From NCBI GenBank assembly GCA_014695325.1, contig JACJNZ010000029.1:248001-312000 (forward strand): a stretch of DNA of 64,000 bases, written 5' to 3'. Position 1 is the first letter of the stretch; each line of letters starts with the position of its first letter. This document shows positions 1 through 8,286 of this stretch, piece after piece. The notes below the pieces were generated by a model. That model worked only from the letters and a program-made list of their open reading frames with translations, made no database searches and had not been told where the DNA came from. The stretch is from Cyanobacteria bacterium FACHB-502 (GTDB lineage Bacteria > Cyanobacteriota > Cyanobacteriia > Elainellales > Elainellaceae). Both the position numbers and the translations under genes were made by a program.

Positions 1-90
1 ACCTTTGGCATTGCCTGGAGCATGGGCAAACTGCTGGTCAAAGGCGATGCGCCTGCTCCGATCGATCGAATTCCGCCTGGGGATGAGTAG
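1..90 (+). CDS. C-terminal end of an unidentified protein (partial)
   Basis: The window opens inside a reading frame that runs 29 codons to a TAG at 88-90. The visible tail contains a hydrophobic stretch (FGIAWSMGKLLV) followed by a polar, proline-rich end (PAPIDRIPPGDE). The piece is too short to assign a family. It lies 60 bp upstream of cbiQ on the same strand. A cobalt-transport partner such as cbiM or cbiN would be natural here, but the tail does not clearly match either, so no function is claimed. Confidence 0.6.
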   Translation, partial: TFGIAWSMGKLLVKGDAPAPIDRIPPGDE

Positions 91-150
91 CCTGTTTGCA
101 GTCCCCAATCTCCCTTTGCTCCACCCTTCGATTCACTAGGATTTCGCTGA

Positions 151-927
151 ATGCTGCTCCACATTGGCGCATTTCATCTGGATATTGATAGCCAGCAAAC
201 GACCCCCTGGCATCGGCTCATTCCCAGAACACGGGTAATTTGCGCTTTGCTGTTTGTGTTTGCCACAGCCCTCACCCCCAACGGACGCTGGCTCACCTGG
301 CTGGTGTATGGTCTGGGGTTATTGAGCTTAATCCTGACGGCACGATTGACCCTGCCTGTTCTGCTCAGACGGGTGGCGGTCGAGTTTACCTTTGTGGGTG
401 TAGTGATTGTGGGAACGCTGTTTCGCGAGGGGGGAACGGTGCTGTGGCAGTGGGGCTGGCTGAAGGTGACCACGGTCGGACTCACGGTGTTGGGAAGCGT
501 TGCACTGAAGGCATTGCTGTCTTTGCTGATGCTGAATTTGCTGGTGCTGACGACTTCGATCCCCGCACTGCTGAATGCCCTGGCTGACCTGAAAATGCCC
601 CCGTTGCTGATTGCGATCATTGCGTCGATGTATCGTTACATCAATGTGCTGGTCGATGAATTTAACACGATGCGACGAGCGGCACAATCCCGTAATCTAT
701 TAAATCATCGGGGCAGGCAGCGACTTGTATTCGGCAACATGATCGGATCGCTGTTTGTTCGCACTTATGAGCGGGGCGATCGCATCCATCAGGCAATGCT
801 GTCTCGCGGCTATCAAAACATACCGCCCCTGCAGGAACACCCCCGCCCTGGTCGGATCGATACGATCGCCATTACCATGATGATTCTGCTGCTGCTGCTC
901 GGTCAGGCAGTTTTGCTCGGATTCTAA
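151..927 (+). CDS. cbiQ: Energy-coupling factor transporter transmembrane protein CbiQ/EcfT
   Basis: This 258-residue integral membrane protein is the T component of an ECF importer, coupling ATP hydrolysis by CbiO to the substrate-binding membrane subunit. Hydrophobic segments are visible at about 25-60, 70-95, 100-140 and 150-165, and a last one at 235-255. The cytoplasmic coupling region carries the two short arginine signatures of the family, AAQSRN near 180 and AMLSRGY near 215, which contact the ATPases. Family length is about 230-270, so it is complete. cbiO follows 42 bp downstream, making a cobalt/nickel uptake assignment likely. The S component (CbiM type) is not in the window, so the exact metal is inferred. 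Confidence 0.93.
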   Translation: MLLHIGAFHLDIDSQQTTPWHRLIPRTRVICALLFVFATALTPNGRWLTWLVYGLGLLSLILTARLTLPVLLRRVAVEFTFVGVVIVGTLFREGGTVLWQWGWLKVTTVGLTVLGSVALKALLSLLMLNLLVLTTSIPALLNALADLKMPPLLIAIIASMYRYINVLVDEFNTMRRAAQSRNLLNHRGRQRLVFGNMIGSLFVRTYERGDRIHQAMLSRGYQNIPPLQEHPRPGRIDTIAITMMILLLLLGQAVLLGF

Positions 928-969
928 ATTCATCTGCTGCGTTCACCCCCAACGTCATTTACCGTAAGA

Positions 970-1770
970 ATGCACCATAACCCAATTAGCATTGAGCAGC
1001 TTTGCTACACCTATCCTGACGGCACACAAGCTCTCCAAGACATTAACTTATCTATTCGTGCTAGCGAAAAAGTGGCGATCGTCGGCGCAAACGGCTCTGG
1101 CAAGTCCACTTTTTTGCTGCATCTAAACGGGCTGCTGCTGCCCCAAACCGGGCAGGTTGTCATTGGCGAATTACCTGTCACTGAGAGAAATCTGACTGCA
1201 ATCCGAAACTTTGTCGGCGTTGTGTTTCAAAATCCTGACGACCAGATTTTCATGCCGACCGTCTGGGAAGATATCACCTTTGGTCCGATGAATCAGGGCT
1301 TGCGCGGCAAGGAACTTACCCATCGATCGCAGCACGCTATGCACGCGATCGGACTGGAACCCGATCGATTTGCCAACCGCAACGCGATGAATTTGTCGGG
1401 CGGCGAAAAAAAGCGGGTCGCGATCGCAGGCGTTCTGGCAATGCAGCCGCAGGTTTTAGTGCTGGATGAACCTACCGCTCAGCTTGATCCCCGCTCTCGC
1501 CGCCAGTTGATTCAGCTTTTGCGGGTGCTTCCCCTGACCCAGCTTATCGCCACCCACGATCTGGATTTAGCGGTAGAGCTGTGTAGCCGCACGGTGGTTC
1601 TCAGCAATGGACAAATCGTGTACGATGGCGCAACCGAATTGGTGATGAACGATCGCGAATTTCTGGAACAGCACGCCCTGGAAACGCCGCTTTGCTACAC
1701 TCGCCCTTATTGCCAGCTTGACGATCGCCCGATCGACCGACCCCATCCGGCAACGCTGGGAGAATTGTAG
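970..1770 (+). CDS. cbiO: Energy-coupling factor ABC transporter ATP-binding protein CbiO/EcfA
   Basis: This is the ATPase of the cobalt-type ECF importer, 266 residues. It has Walker A GANGSGKST near 39-47, the Q-loop region VVFQNPDDQIF near 86, the ABC signature LSGGEKKRVAIAG near 142, Walker B VLVLDEPTAQLDPRSRRQL near 163, and the switch histidine in ATHDLDLA near 194. QNPDDQ and a basic residue after the signature are typical of EcfA/CbiO rather than of Dpp- or Lol-type ATPases. It lies directly downstream of cbiQ on the same strand and probably shares its transcript. ATG start at 970. Cobalt specificity follows from the pairing with CbiQ and is not proven by the ATPase itself. Confidence 0.93.
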   Translation: MHHNPISIEQLCYTYPDGTQALQDINLSIRASEKVAIVGANGSGKSTFLLHLNGLLLPQTGQVVIGELPVTERNLTAIRNFVGVVFQNPDDQIFMPTVWEDITFGPMNQGLRGKELTHRSQHAMHAIGLEPDRFANRNAMNLSGGEKKRVAIAGVLAMQPQVLVLDEPTAQLDPRSRRQLIQLLRVLPLTQLIATHDLDLAVELCSRTVVLSNGQIVYDGATELVMNDREFLEQHALETPLCYTRPYCQLDDRPIDRPHPATLGEL

Positions 1771-1922
1771 TTCACGCTGACCAAGCTCACGCTGGCAAGC
1801 TTTGCAAATCCAGTTTGATGGATTCTTAGGTGCATTCTTAATAAGGGCAAGATTAAGGACAGAGGCAAAATAAGGGCAGATTGAGCAGACATCTCAAACT
1901 ACCCTCTCGTCAACCTCGCTTC
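1771..1922. other. Convergent spacer with short repeated motifs
   Basis: This 150-bp spacer separates cbiO from the convergent RTX nucleotidase gene. It contains near-duplicated phrases (CACGCTGACCAAGCT / CACGCTGGCAAGCT; two copies of ATAAGGGCA). No clear hairpin terminator with a T-tract was found on either strand. Confidence 0.5.
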
Positions 1923-4463
1923 CTACGCCGGACTGCTAAAATCCGCTCGCGTAATCTGATTTGCAGAAACACCGCGTACCAGTGCCAGAACATCATTCCG
2001 TAAGCGAATCAGCGTTCCAGCCTCTGTGTCTTCGATCGTCAGGCTGCCAAATCGGAGTCCCTCGCTGAGTTGAAGCCGATCGGCTCGTTGATAGTCGCGA
2101 ATGGTATCCTGGCCTCTGCCCGTTTCCAGCACAAAGAAATCTCTGCCCTGGTCGCCCGTGAGCTGATCGCTGCCCAAGCCGCCTTTCAGGATATCTCTGC
2201 CTCGGCCCCCTGCCAGTTGGTCGTTGCCTCTGCCGCCCTCTAGCTCATCGTTGCCTCTACCGCCCAACAAGCGATCGGCTCCACCCAAGCCCAGCAAAAG
2301 ATCGTCGCCTGCAATTCCGCGCAGTGTATTTGCTCGACCTGTTCCAGTGAAGCGACGACCGCGAGTCAGGACTGTGTCGCTCCGCACGCTGAGGTTTTGA
2401 ATCCGGGTGTCTTGCGTCGGATCGGTATCCTGCTGATTGAAAGAGCCAACTTGTGCCAAATATTCTGCCAAGGCATCCTGTTCGCTTCCGCTGGGCGCAA
2501 AGGCAAAGCGTCCCGCAGGCAGAGTGGGAGCCGCATCAATCACACCATTGCCATTGAGATCCGCCGTGGTTTCTCCGGTCAGATCCACCCGGTTCGCCAG
2601 GGTCGGATTGGCGCGCACAAACTGTGGAAAGGGATAGCCATCGCCGCCCGATGCCGATCCGGCTGTCGTGCCTGCCAGGAAGTTCAGGGTCACCATGCGG
2701 AAGGTGCGGTTTGCATCGCCGACGATCGCCCCATTCTGCACGAGCGTGCTAGTGACTCTGCCCTGCTCATCTACCAAGGCAACATTGCGAATTCGCCGTC
2801 CGCCATCGAGCGTACCGTTGCCGTTTCTGTCTTCGCCGGAATCCAGCGTGCCGTTGCCGTTCCCATCTTCGGCTGCTGCGAGATTCGGGTCAAAGCTAAA
2901 CACCATGCCGCCCACCTGGGGAAAGCGTCCCGGAGTTGCGCCCGGTGCAGTATCCGCCACGCCATGTTCAAGCAACTGCTTAAGCTGGGCAGTGGTAACG
3001 GTAATCAGCGATAGCCCGTTGTTAAACCGCAGCGAGTTCTCAATATCCAGCTGGGACACATCGCCTGCCTGTTTGTTGGGCGCGAGCGAGTTGGGCTGGG
3101 GCGGCAGCTTTTGCACATCGTCTGCATCTGTTGCGCCGGGAGCCGCAGACACCGAGCCAATATTATCTCGAATGCCACCGCCGTTCCTCAGAGACAGCGT
3201 AACGGTGGGATCAATCTGCCGAGCATAGGCGATATTAGCATCAGCGGTTAAACTGCCCAGATTCGTTTCCTGAGTTCGCACGTCGTTGCGGGTTCCGTTC
3301 AGGAAGAATTTGGTTTTTCCGGTGATAGTGCTGTCTTTGCTGCTGATGATCGTTCTCAGTCCATCCGAGATCGCCACAATATTGGGATTTGCTACCGCAC
3401 GCGGGTCAACATTGCTGCCATACAGGCGATCGACTCCCGCTTCGTCTGTGGCAAAAGCACCGTTTAACACCGGATTGAGGCTATTGAGATTCAGGACACC
3501 CTGATCGTCAAATTCGACAATTAATCGACCGACATAGCGATAGTTTGCGTCAGTATTGAGCACCAGCACCGGCTGACCCGAAGCGGAAGTTCGCTGAATT
3601 GGATAGCCCTGTACCGGAGGGTTGCCTCCGTCCGATCGCGGCGCATCGTTGGCTTCGAGCAGGGGCGTATGAGAACCACCCGCAATAATAATGTCTACGT
3701 CTCGCAGGCGGGGAGCCAGTTCATCTCGCTCAATGTTGAGCTGCTGCATGTGCGACAGCAAAACGATTTTGTTGATGCCCTGTCCCTTCAGAACGTCCAC
3801 AGTTTGCTGAATCTCGGCGGCCAAGGCAGCGTAGTCAGTAGGGCTAGACGGGAGAACGGTCACACCTCCGGGTGAAGAGATGGTGCGAAGCGTAGGAGTT
3901 GTTGCGCCCACAATCCCAACTTTTTCGCCGTTTGGCAGCGTGATTACCGTGCTCTCGGCAATCTGCCGTCGGATCGTGCTGGCTTCGGCGGTGATGGGAT
4001 TGGCAGCCACTAAACCGCGCAGATTCTCATCGGTCGAGAAATCCAGGTTTGAGCTGAGGTAAGGAAAATTCGTGCCCGGATTGCCGCTGCCCGATCGAAT
4101 TAAATCTGCAACCTGCCGCGTTCCCAGATCAAACTCGTGGTTGCCAAAGGCAGATGCCTGAATGCCCAGGTTGTTCAGGATCGCGATATCTGCCCGTCCG
4201 ATCGTGGGGGCGCTGCTGGTTCCCAATCCTCCCACTCCATTAAGGCGCGGATCGCTGGAAGCATTGAAAAACGGACCCGGAAGATAGTTATCGCCCGAAG
4301 ACAGGGTGAGCGTATTGGCTAAAGCATCTGCCGGAGCCGCAAACGGTCCTGTCGTGGAAGTTCTTAAGTAGTTAAGGATTGCCGAAAACCGAATCGAATC
4401 ATCGATCGCCGGAATTCCAGCTTCAAAATCAGAGGCATGGAGGATTTGCAGTCTCGTCGGCAT
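1923..4463 (-). CDS. Secreted 5'-nucleotidase-type metallophosphoesterase with RTX calcium-binding repeats
   Basis: An 846-residue protein. Residues 1-310 form a calcineurin-like phosphoesterase with metal-ligand motifs LHASDFE, SGDNYLPG, GNHEFDLG, LLSHMQQ and GGSHT. A 5'-nucleotidase C-terminal domain follows (RNGGGIRDN and the substrate-side FNNGL/GVAD region). Inside the latter are EF-hand-like loops: two adjacent (DGNGNGTLDSGE, DRNGNGTLDGG) and a third (DLNGNGVIDAA). Residues about 720-790 hold RTX nonapeptides (GGRGNDELEGGRGNDQLAGG), followed by a short C-terminal tail typical of type I secretion. There is no Sec signal peptide. A TTG at 4526 would add 21 residues, but the ATG at 4463 begins exactly at the conserved domain. 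It probably hydrolyses nucleotides or other phosphate esters outside the cell. The substrate is inferred from the family only. Confidence 0.9.
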   Translation of the reverse strand: MPTRLQILHASDFEAGIPAIDDSIRFSAILNYLRTSTTGPFAAPADALANTLTLSSGDNYLPGPFFNASSDPRLNGVGGLGTSSAPTIGRADIAILNNLGIQASAFGNHEFDLGTRQVADLIRSGSGNPGTNFPYLSSNLDFSTDENLRGLVAANPITAEASTIRRQIAESTVITLPNGEKVGIVGATTPTLRTISSPGGVTVLPSSPTDYAALAAEIQQTVDVLKGQGINKIVLLSHMQQLNIERDELAPRLRDVDIIIAGGSHTPLLEANDAPRSDGGNPPVQGYPIQRTSASGQPVLVLNTDANYRYVGRLIVEFDDQGVLNLNSLNPVLNGAFATDEAGVDRLYGSNVDPRAVANPNIVAISDGLRTIISSKDSTITGKTKFFLNGTRNDVRTQETNLGSLTADANIAYARQIDPTVTLSLRNGGGIRDNIGSVSAAPGATDADDVQKLPPQPNSLAPNKQAGDVSQLDIENSLRFNNGLSLITVTTAQLKQLLEHGVADTAPGATPGRFPQVGGMVFSFDPNLAAAEDGNGNGTLDSGEDRNGNGTLDGGRRIRNVALVDEQGRVTSTLVQNGAIVGDANRTFRMVTLNFLAGTTAGSASGGDGYPFPQFVRANPTLANRVDLTGETTADLNGNGVIDAAPTLPAGRFAFAPSGSEQDALAEYLAQVGSFNQQDTDPTQDTRIQNLSVRSDTVLTRGRRFTGTGRANTLRGIAGDDLLLGLGGADRLLGGRGNDELEGGRGNDQLAGGRGRDILKGGLGSDQLTGDQGRDFFVLETGRGQDTIRDYQRADRLQLSEGLRFGSLTIEDTEAGTLIRLRNDVLALVRGVSANQITRADFSSPA

Positions 4464-4667
4464 AAGCTTAAGGAAGGATTGGGCGTGAATAATAGGGAAA
4501 TTGCCTTCCTGACGATCCCACAGCAAAATTAAGCGAAATTGATTGCCGGATTAAGGCTGTTTAACCTCTAGTTAAGTCCTTCCCCAGAAGGATTCTGCCC
4601 CTTGAGAATGAGGCTTCAGTTAAAATAGAGACAGCAAGATTCAAAACAATTAACGTCGTTAAAGCCC

Positions 4668-7268
4668 TTGATCCAAGCCGAAACCCTGGAACTGCTGGAA
4701 TGGTCAAGACTGTGCCAGCACCTCGCCACCTTTGCCGCCACGAAACTCGGAAAAACAGCCTCAATTCAACTTCCCATTCCAGAGACGATCGCCCAGAGCC
4801 AGACCCTCCTTGACCAAACCAAAGAGGTTTATCAGCTCGAAACGCTGGTGTCGGGCGGTTTGTCGTTTGATGGCGTGCAGGACATCGGCGACTCGCTAGA
4901 GCGAGCAGGGCTGCGGGGCATTCTGGCAGGGCAGGAATTGCTCGACATCGCCACAACCCTCAACGGAGCCAGGCAAATCCGCCGCGTCATCGATAACCAG
5001 CCAGACATGACTGTACTCAATAATCTGGTTGCCGAGCTGCGAACCTACCCTGAAATTGAGCAGGAAATTCATCGCTGCATCGACGATCGCGGCAAAGTTA
5101 CCGATCGTGCCAATCCCAAGCTGGCAGGCATCCGGGAGCAAATTCGCAGTACCCGCGATCGAATTTATGAAGTGCTGCACCGCACCCTGCAACGCCAGTC
5201 GAACGCGATTCAGGAGCCGCTGATTACGCAGAGGGGCGATCGGTTTGTGATTCCAGTGAAGGCTTCTCATAAAGATGCGATTCCCGGCGTGGTTCACGAC
5301 ACTTCAACCAGCGGATTAACCCTCTACGTGGAGCCGCATTCGATCGTGAATCAGGGCAACCAGCTCCGTCAGTTAGTGCGCCAAGAACAGCGCGAAGAAG
5401 AAGAAGTGCGGCGAGTACTTACTGAGCAAATTGCTGAAGTTCAGGAGGATCTGGAACGACTGCTGGCGATCGTCACCACCCTGGATCTGGCAACCGCTCG
5501 CGCTCGCTACTCCTACTGGCTGAAAGCAAACCCGCCCCGGTTTATCCCCTTCACCGAACAGGATTCATCTTCAGATTCTCCAGCACAAATCACGCTGCGC
5601 CAGCTTCGTCACCCCCTCCTAGTCTGGCAGCAGCAGCATGAACAGGGAACATCTGTTGTGCCGATCGATCTGGTGATTCAGCCGCGTTTGCGCGTTGTTG
5701 CGATCACGGGACCTAACACAGGCGGCAAAACTGTCACGCTCAAAACAATGGGATTGGCGGCACTGATGGCAAAAGTGGGCCTGTTCATTCCTGCCCGCGA
5801 ACCTGTGGAAATTCCCTGGTTTGAGCAAATCCTCGCAGACATTGGCGACGAACAATCCCTTCAGCAAAGCCTCTCCACTTTCTCAGGGCACATCCGCCGC
5901 ATCAGCCGCATTTTGGCGGCACTGGGTAGCGATGCGATCGAAACACCCTCTTCGACCCACCACTCAGCCCCCGAGCCAGCCAACGAAAGCGAAGCTCAAA
6001 GTCCTCCAGAATCAGGGGATTCAGAGAACAGTCAAACTGAAGCTCAAAGTTCCTCAGACTTGAGCGATTTAGGGGGCGATCGGGCGACTGATACTCACCG
6101 ATTTTCCCTCGCCAACGCCCTCATTCTCCTCGACGAAGTTGGAGCCGGAACTGACCCCTCTGAAGGCAGTGCCCTCGCGATCGCGCTCCTGAACCATCTT
6201 GCCGATCACGCTGCCCTCACGATCGCCACCACTCACTTTGGCGAACTCAAGGCTCTCAAATATCAAGACGATCGCTTTGAAAATGCCTCCGTGGAATTCG
6301 ACGATGTTTCTTTGTCACCCACCTATCGCCTGCTCTGGGGCATTCCGGGACGATCGAACGCACTGACGATCGCCAAACGGCTTGGTCTCAATCCTGAAGT
6401 CGTAGAAGCCGCACAAAATCAGGTTGGCATGGGCGCAACGGCGGAAGTCAACGAAGTCATCGCCGGACTGGAAGCACAACGACGGCAGCAGGAAGAAAAA
6501 GCGCGAACCGCTCAGCAGTTAGTCACTGAGACCGAGCGGCTTTATCGGGAAGTGTCTCGCAAAGCCGAAATGCTGCAAAACCGGGAGCGCGAGCTTCAGG
6601 CACAGCAAGAACAGGCAATTCAGCAGGCAATTCAGCAGGCAAAAGGTGAAATTGCCCAGGTGATTCGCCGTCTGCAAAAAGGCACACCCACCGGACAAGA
6701 TGCCCAGCGCGCTACGGATAACCTGAATCAAATCGCGGCTCAGCGCTTGCCTTCTCGTCAGGCTCCACCCAAGCCGAAATCAGGCTTCCGTCCCCAGGTA
6801 GGCGATCGGGTCCGCATTCCGCGACTGGGACAAACCGCCGAAGTCCTGACTGCTCCCAACGACGCAAACGAGCTGCAAGTCCGCTTTGGGTTGATGAAAA
6901 TGACCGTCACCCTGGCAGACATCGAATCGCTCCAGGGCGAAAAACCAGAAATTCCTGAAAAGCCCAAGCCAACTCCCACCCCCTCTCCCCAACCTCCTAC
7001 CTCTCCCTCTCCCCCCGCTCCTGCCGTCCGCACCTCTCGCAATACGATCGACCTCCGCGGCAAACGGGTCGCCGATGCCGAACAAGATCTCGATCAGGCG
7101 ATCGGTCGGGCAGATTCAGGGTCGCTTTGGATTATCCACGGACACGGCACAGGCAAGCTGCGGCAGGGCATTCAGGACTTTCTCAAACGCCACCCGCAGG
7201 TTGAAAGCTTTGAGTTGGCCGATCACACCGATGGCGGCACCGGGGTTACGGTCGCTCAAATTCGTTGA
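4668..7268 (+). CDS. mutS2: Endonuclease MutS2 with a repeat-derived insertion
   Basis: MutS2-type DNA-binding ATPase and nuclease, 866 residues, implicated in other bacteria in suppressing recombination or in rescue of collided ribosomes. It shows the N-terminal MutS core and clamp, Walker A TGPNTGGKT near 349, Walker B ILLDEVGAGTDPSEG near 486, a long coiled coil at about 600-680, a proline-rich linker at about 755-790 and a C-terminal Smr domain (IDLRGKR, HGHGTGKLR). The start is TTG at 4668 with no clear ribosome site. Unusually, about 55 serine/acidic residues are inserted between the Walker A half and Walker B. Two segments of the underlying DNA (5995-6024 and 6043-6083) match the dispersed repeat found in spacers elsewhere in this window. 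The reading frame is intact throughout. Confidence 0.95.
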   Translation: MIQAETLELLEWSRLCQHLATFAATKLGKTASIQLPIPETIAQSQTLLDQTKEVYQLETLVSGGLSFDGVQDIGDSLERAGLRGILAGQELLDIATTLNGARQIRRVIDNQPDMTVLNNLVAELRTYPEIEQEIHRCIDDRGKVTDRANPKLAGIREQIRSTRDRIYEVLHRTLQRQSNAIQEPLITQRGDRFVIPVKASHKDAIPGVVHDTSTSGLTLYVEPHSIVNQGNQLRQLVRQEQREEEEVRRVLTEQIAEVQEDLERLLAIVTTLDLATARARYSYWLKANPPRFIPFTEQDSSSDSPAQITLRQLRHPLLVWQQQHEQGTSVVPIDLVIQPRLRVVAITGPNTGGKTVTLKTMGLAALMAKVGLFIPAREPVEIPWFEQILADIGDEQSLQQSLSTFSGHIRRISRILAALGSDAIETPSSTHHSAPEPANESEAQSPPESGDSENSQTEAQSSSDLSDLGGDRATDTHRFSLANALILLDEVGAGTDPSEGSALAIALLNHLADHAALTIATTHFGELKALKYQDDRFENASVEFDDVSLSPTYRLLWGIPGRSNALTIAKRLGLNPEVVEAAQNQVGMGATAEVNEVIAGLEAQRRQQEEKARTAQQLVTETERLYREVSRKAEMLQNRERELQAQQEQAIQQAIQQAKGEIAQVIRRLQKGTPTGQDAQRATDNLNQIAAQRLPSRQAPPKPKSGFRPQVGDRVRIPRLGQTAEVLTAPNDANELQVRFGLMKMTVTLADIESLQGEKPEIPEKPKPTPTPSPQPPTSPSPPAPAVRTSRNTIDLRGKRVADAEQDLDQAIGRADSGSLWIIHGHGTGKLRQGIQDFLKRHPQVESFELADHTDGGTGVTVAQIR
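5995..6083 (+). repeat. Two in-frame copies of the dispersed CTCAAAGT-type repeat inside mutS2
   Basis: Copy A (5995-6024) begins CTCAAAGTCCTCCAGAATCA. Aligned by eye it matches the intergenic copy at 40110 at 25 of 30 positions. Copy B (6043-6083) begins CTCAAAGTTCCTCAGACTTG and ends GATTTAGGGGGCGAT. It is close to identical to the copy at 55710 over more than 30 bases. Both are read in frame; each begins with the residues AQS. They lie in the non-conserved insertion just ahead of Walker B. Confidence 0.8.
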
Positions 7269-7440
7269 TCTGTTGCTCTCAGCCACCCCAATTTTAAGAA
7301 GAAGCTGAACTCTTCCAGGGTTCAAAGCCTGCTGGAATCGGGGGCTTTCAGCGGCTGTACGGTTGTCCCCCAATGCTGAACCAGGGAGCCACCCATATAA
7401 TGAATGAGAGAGACGTAAAGTTTTGTAAAAGGAAGTCTTC

Positions 7441-8121
7441 ATGACTCATCCCAGCCTGACCCAGCTTGCCACCCAACTTGAAAGCGCAGATTCCAAGGAC
7501 CGCATGATTGCTCTGGCATCGCTGCGAAATGTCCCGCCAGAAGACGCGGTTCCCCTGATTAAAAAAGTGCTGGACGACGAAAGTCTTCAGATTCGATCGA
7601 TGGCAGTGTTCTCGCTGGGTGTGAAGCAAACCGAAGAGTGCTACCCCATCCTGATTCGCCTGATGCAATCCGATCCCGATTACGGCATTCGCGCAGACGC
7701 AGCCGGAGCATTGGGCTACCTCGAAGACCCCCGTGCGTTTGAACCGCTGGTTCGGGCCTTTTATGAAGACACCGACTGGCTGGTGCGTTTCAGTGCTGCC
7801 GTTGCCCTGGGCAATCTCAAAAACCCCCGCGCCCGTGATGTGCTGCTGGATGCGCTGGAAAGTCCTGAAGGCGTTGTACACCAGGCAGCGATCGCGGCAC
7901 TCGGCGAAATCGGAGCCGTTGATGCAGTCGATTCAATGCTGCGCTTTGCTCAGTCCGACGATTGGCTTCTGCGCCAAAGACTGGCAGAGGCACTGGGACA
8001 CCTGCCCGCTCCCAAGAGCATTTCTGCCCTGAAGTACCTTGAAAAAGACAGCCATCCCAACGTCTCTGCGGCTGCCACAATCGCGCTTCAGCGATTAGCA
8101 GAACAAAACTTCATTGGATAA
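7441..8121 (+). CDS. HEAT-repeat protein, NblB-like
   Basis: The 226-residue protein consists almost wholly of about six HEAT / PBS-lyase-type helical repeats. Recurrent cores include IRSMAVFSLGVK, IRADAAGALGYLEDPRA, VRFSAAVALGNLKNPRA, VHQAAIAALGEIGA and LRQRLAEALGHLPAP. Size and repeat style match cyanobacterial NblB, which promotes phycobilisome chromophore/protein breakdown under nutrient stress, and the related bilin-lyase E/F subunits. No catalytic motif is visible; HEAT proteins of this size usually act as binding scaffolds. ATG at 7441 follows AAAGGAAG. It is the first gene after mutS2 (172-bp gap) and is followed by a good hairpin terminator. The family is sure; the NblB role is inference. 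Confidence 0.88.
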   Translation: MTHPSLTQLATQLESADSKDRMIALASLRNVPPEDAVPLIKKVLDDESLQIRSMAVFSLGVKQTEECYPILIRLMQSDPDYGIRADAAGALGYLEDPRAFEPLVRAFYEDTDWLVRFSAAVALGNLKNPRARDVLLDALESPEGVVHQAAIAALGEIGAVDAVDSMLRFAQSDDWLLRQRLAEALGHLPAPKSISALKYLEKDSHPNVSAAATIALQRLAEQNFIG

Positions 8122-8205
8122 GGATGTTCTTGAAATCCTCAATCTTCTGAAAATTATGTTTGGGGGAGCATTCCATTTCCTAAAATAAAATCACAGCTTT
8201 CTTTG

Positions 8206-8231
8206 GGGGTAGTTTGCAGACTGCCCCTTTT
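8206..8231 (+). terminator. Rho-independent terminator downstream of the HEAT gene
   Basis: An 8-bp stem GGGGTAGT / ACTGCCCC (one G-U pair) with a 6-base loop is followed by TTTT, about 85 bp after the HEAT gene stop. There is no T-tract on the opposite strand, so it fits termination of the plus-strand gene. Confidence 0.6.
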
Positions 8232-8260
8232 GCTGTATCTGGAATAGAGCTATAGCAATT

Positions 8261-8286
8261 CACTGTTAATTCTCACTGTTAATTCC
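8261..8286. repeat. 13-bp tandem duplication spanning a stop codon
   Basis: CACTGTTAATTC(T/C) occurs twice head to tail. The minus-strand stop codon of the LD-carboxypeptidase gene lies in the second unit, so a second copy of the stop region follows the gene. Confidence 0.85.

Noticed and set aside
1-150. Cobalamin riboswitch for the cobalt transporter
   Set aside because: Only 60 bp of spacer precede cbiQ. Any switch would lie upstream of the window, before the truncated first gene.
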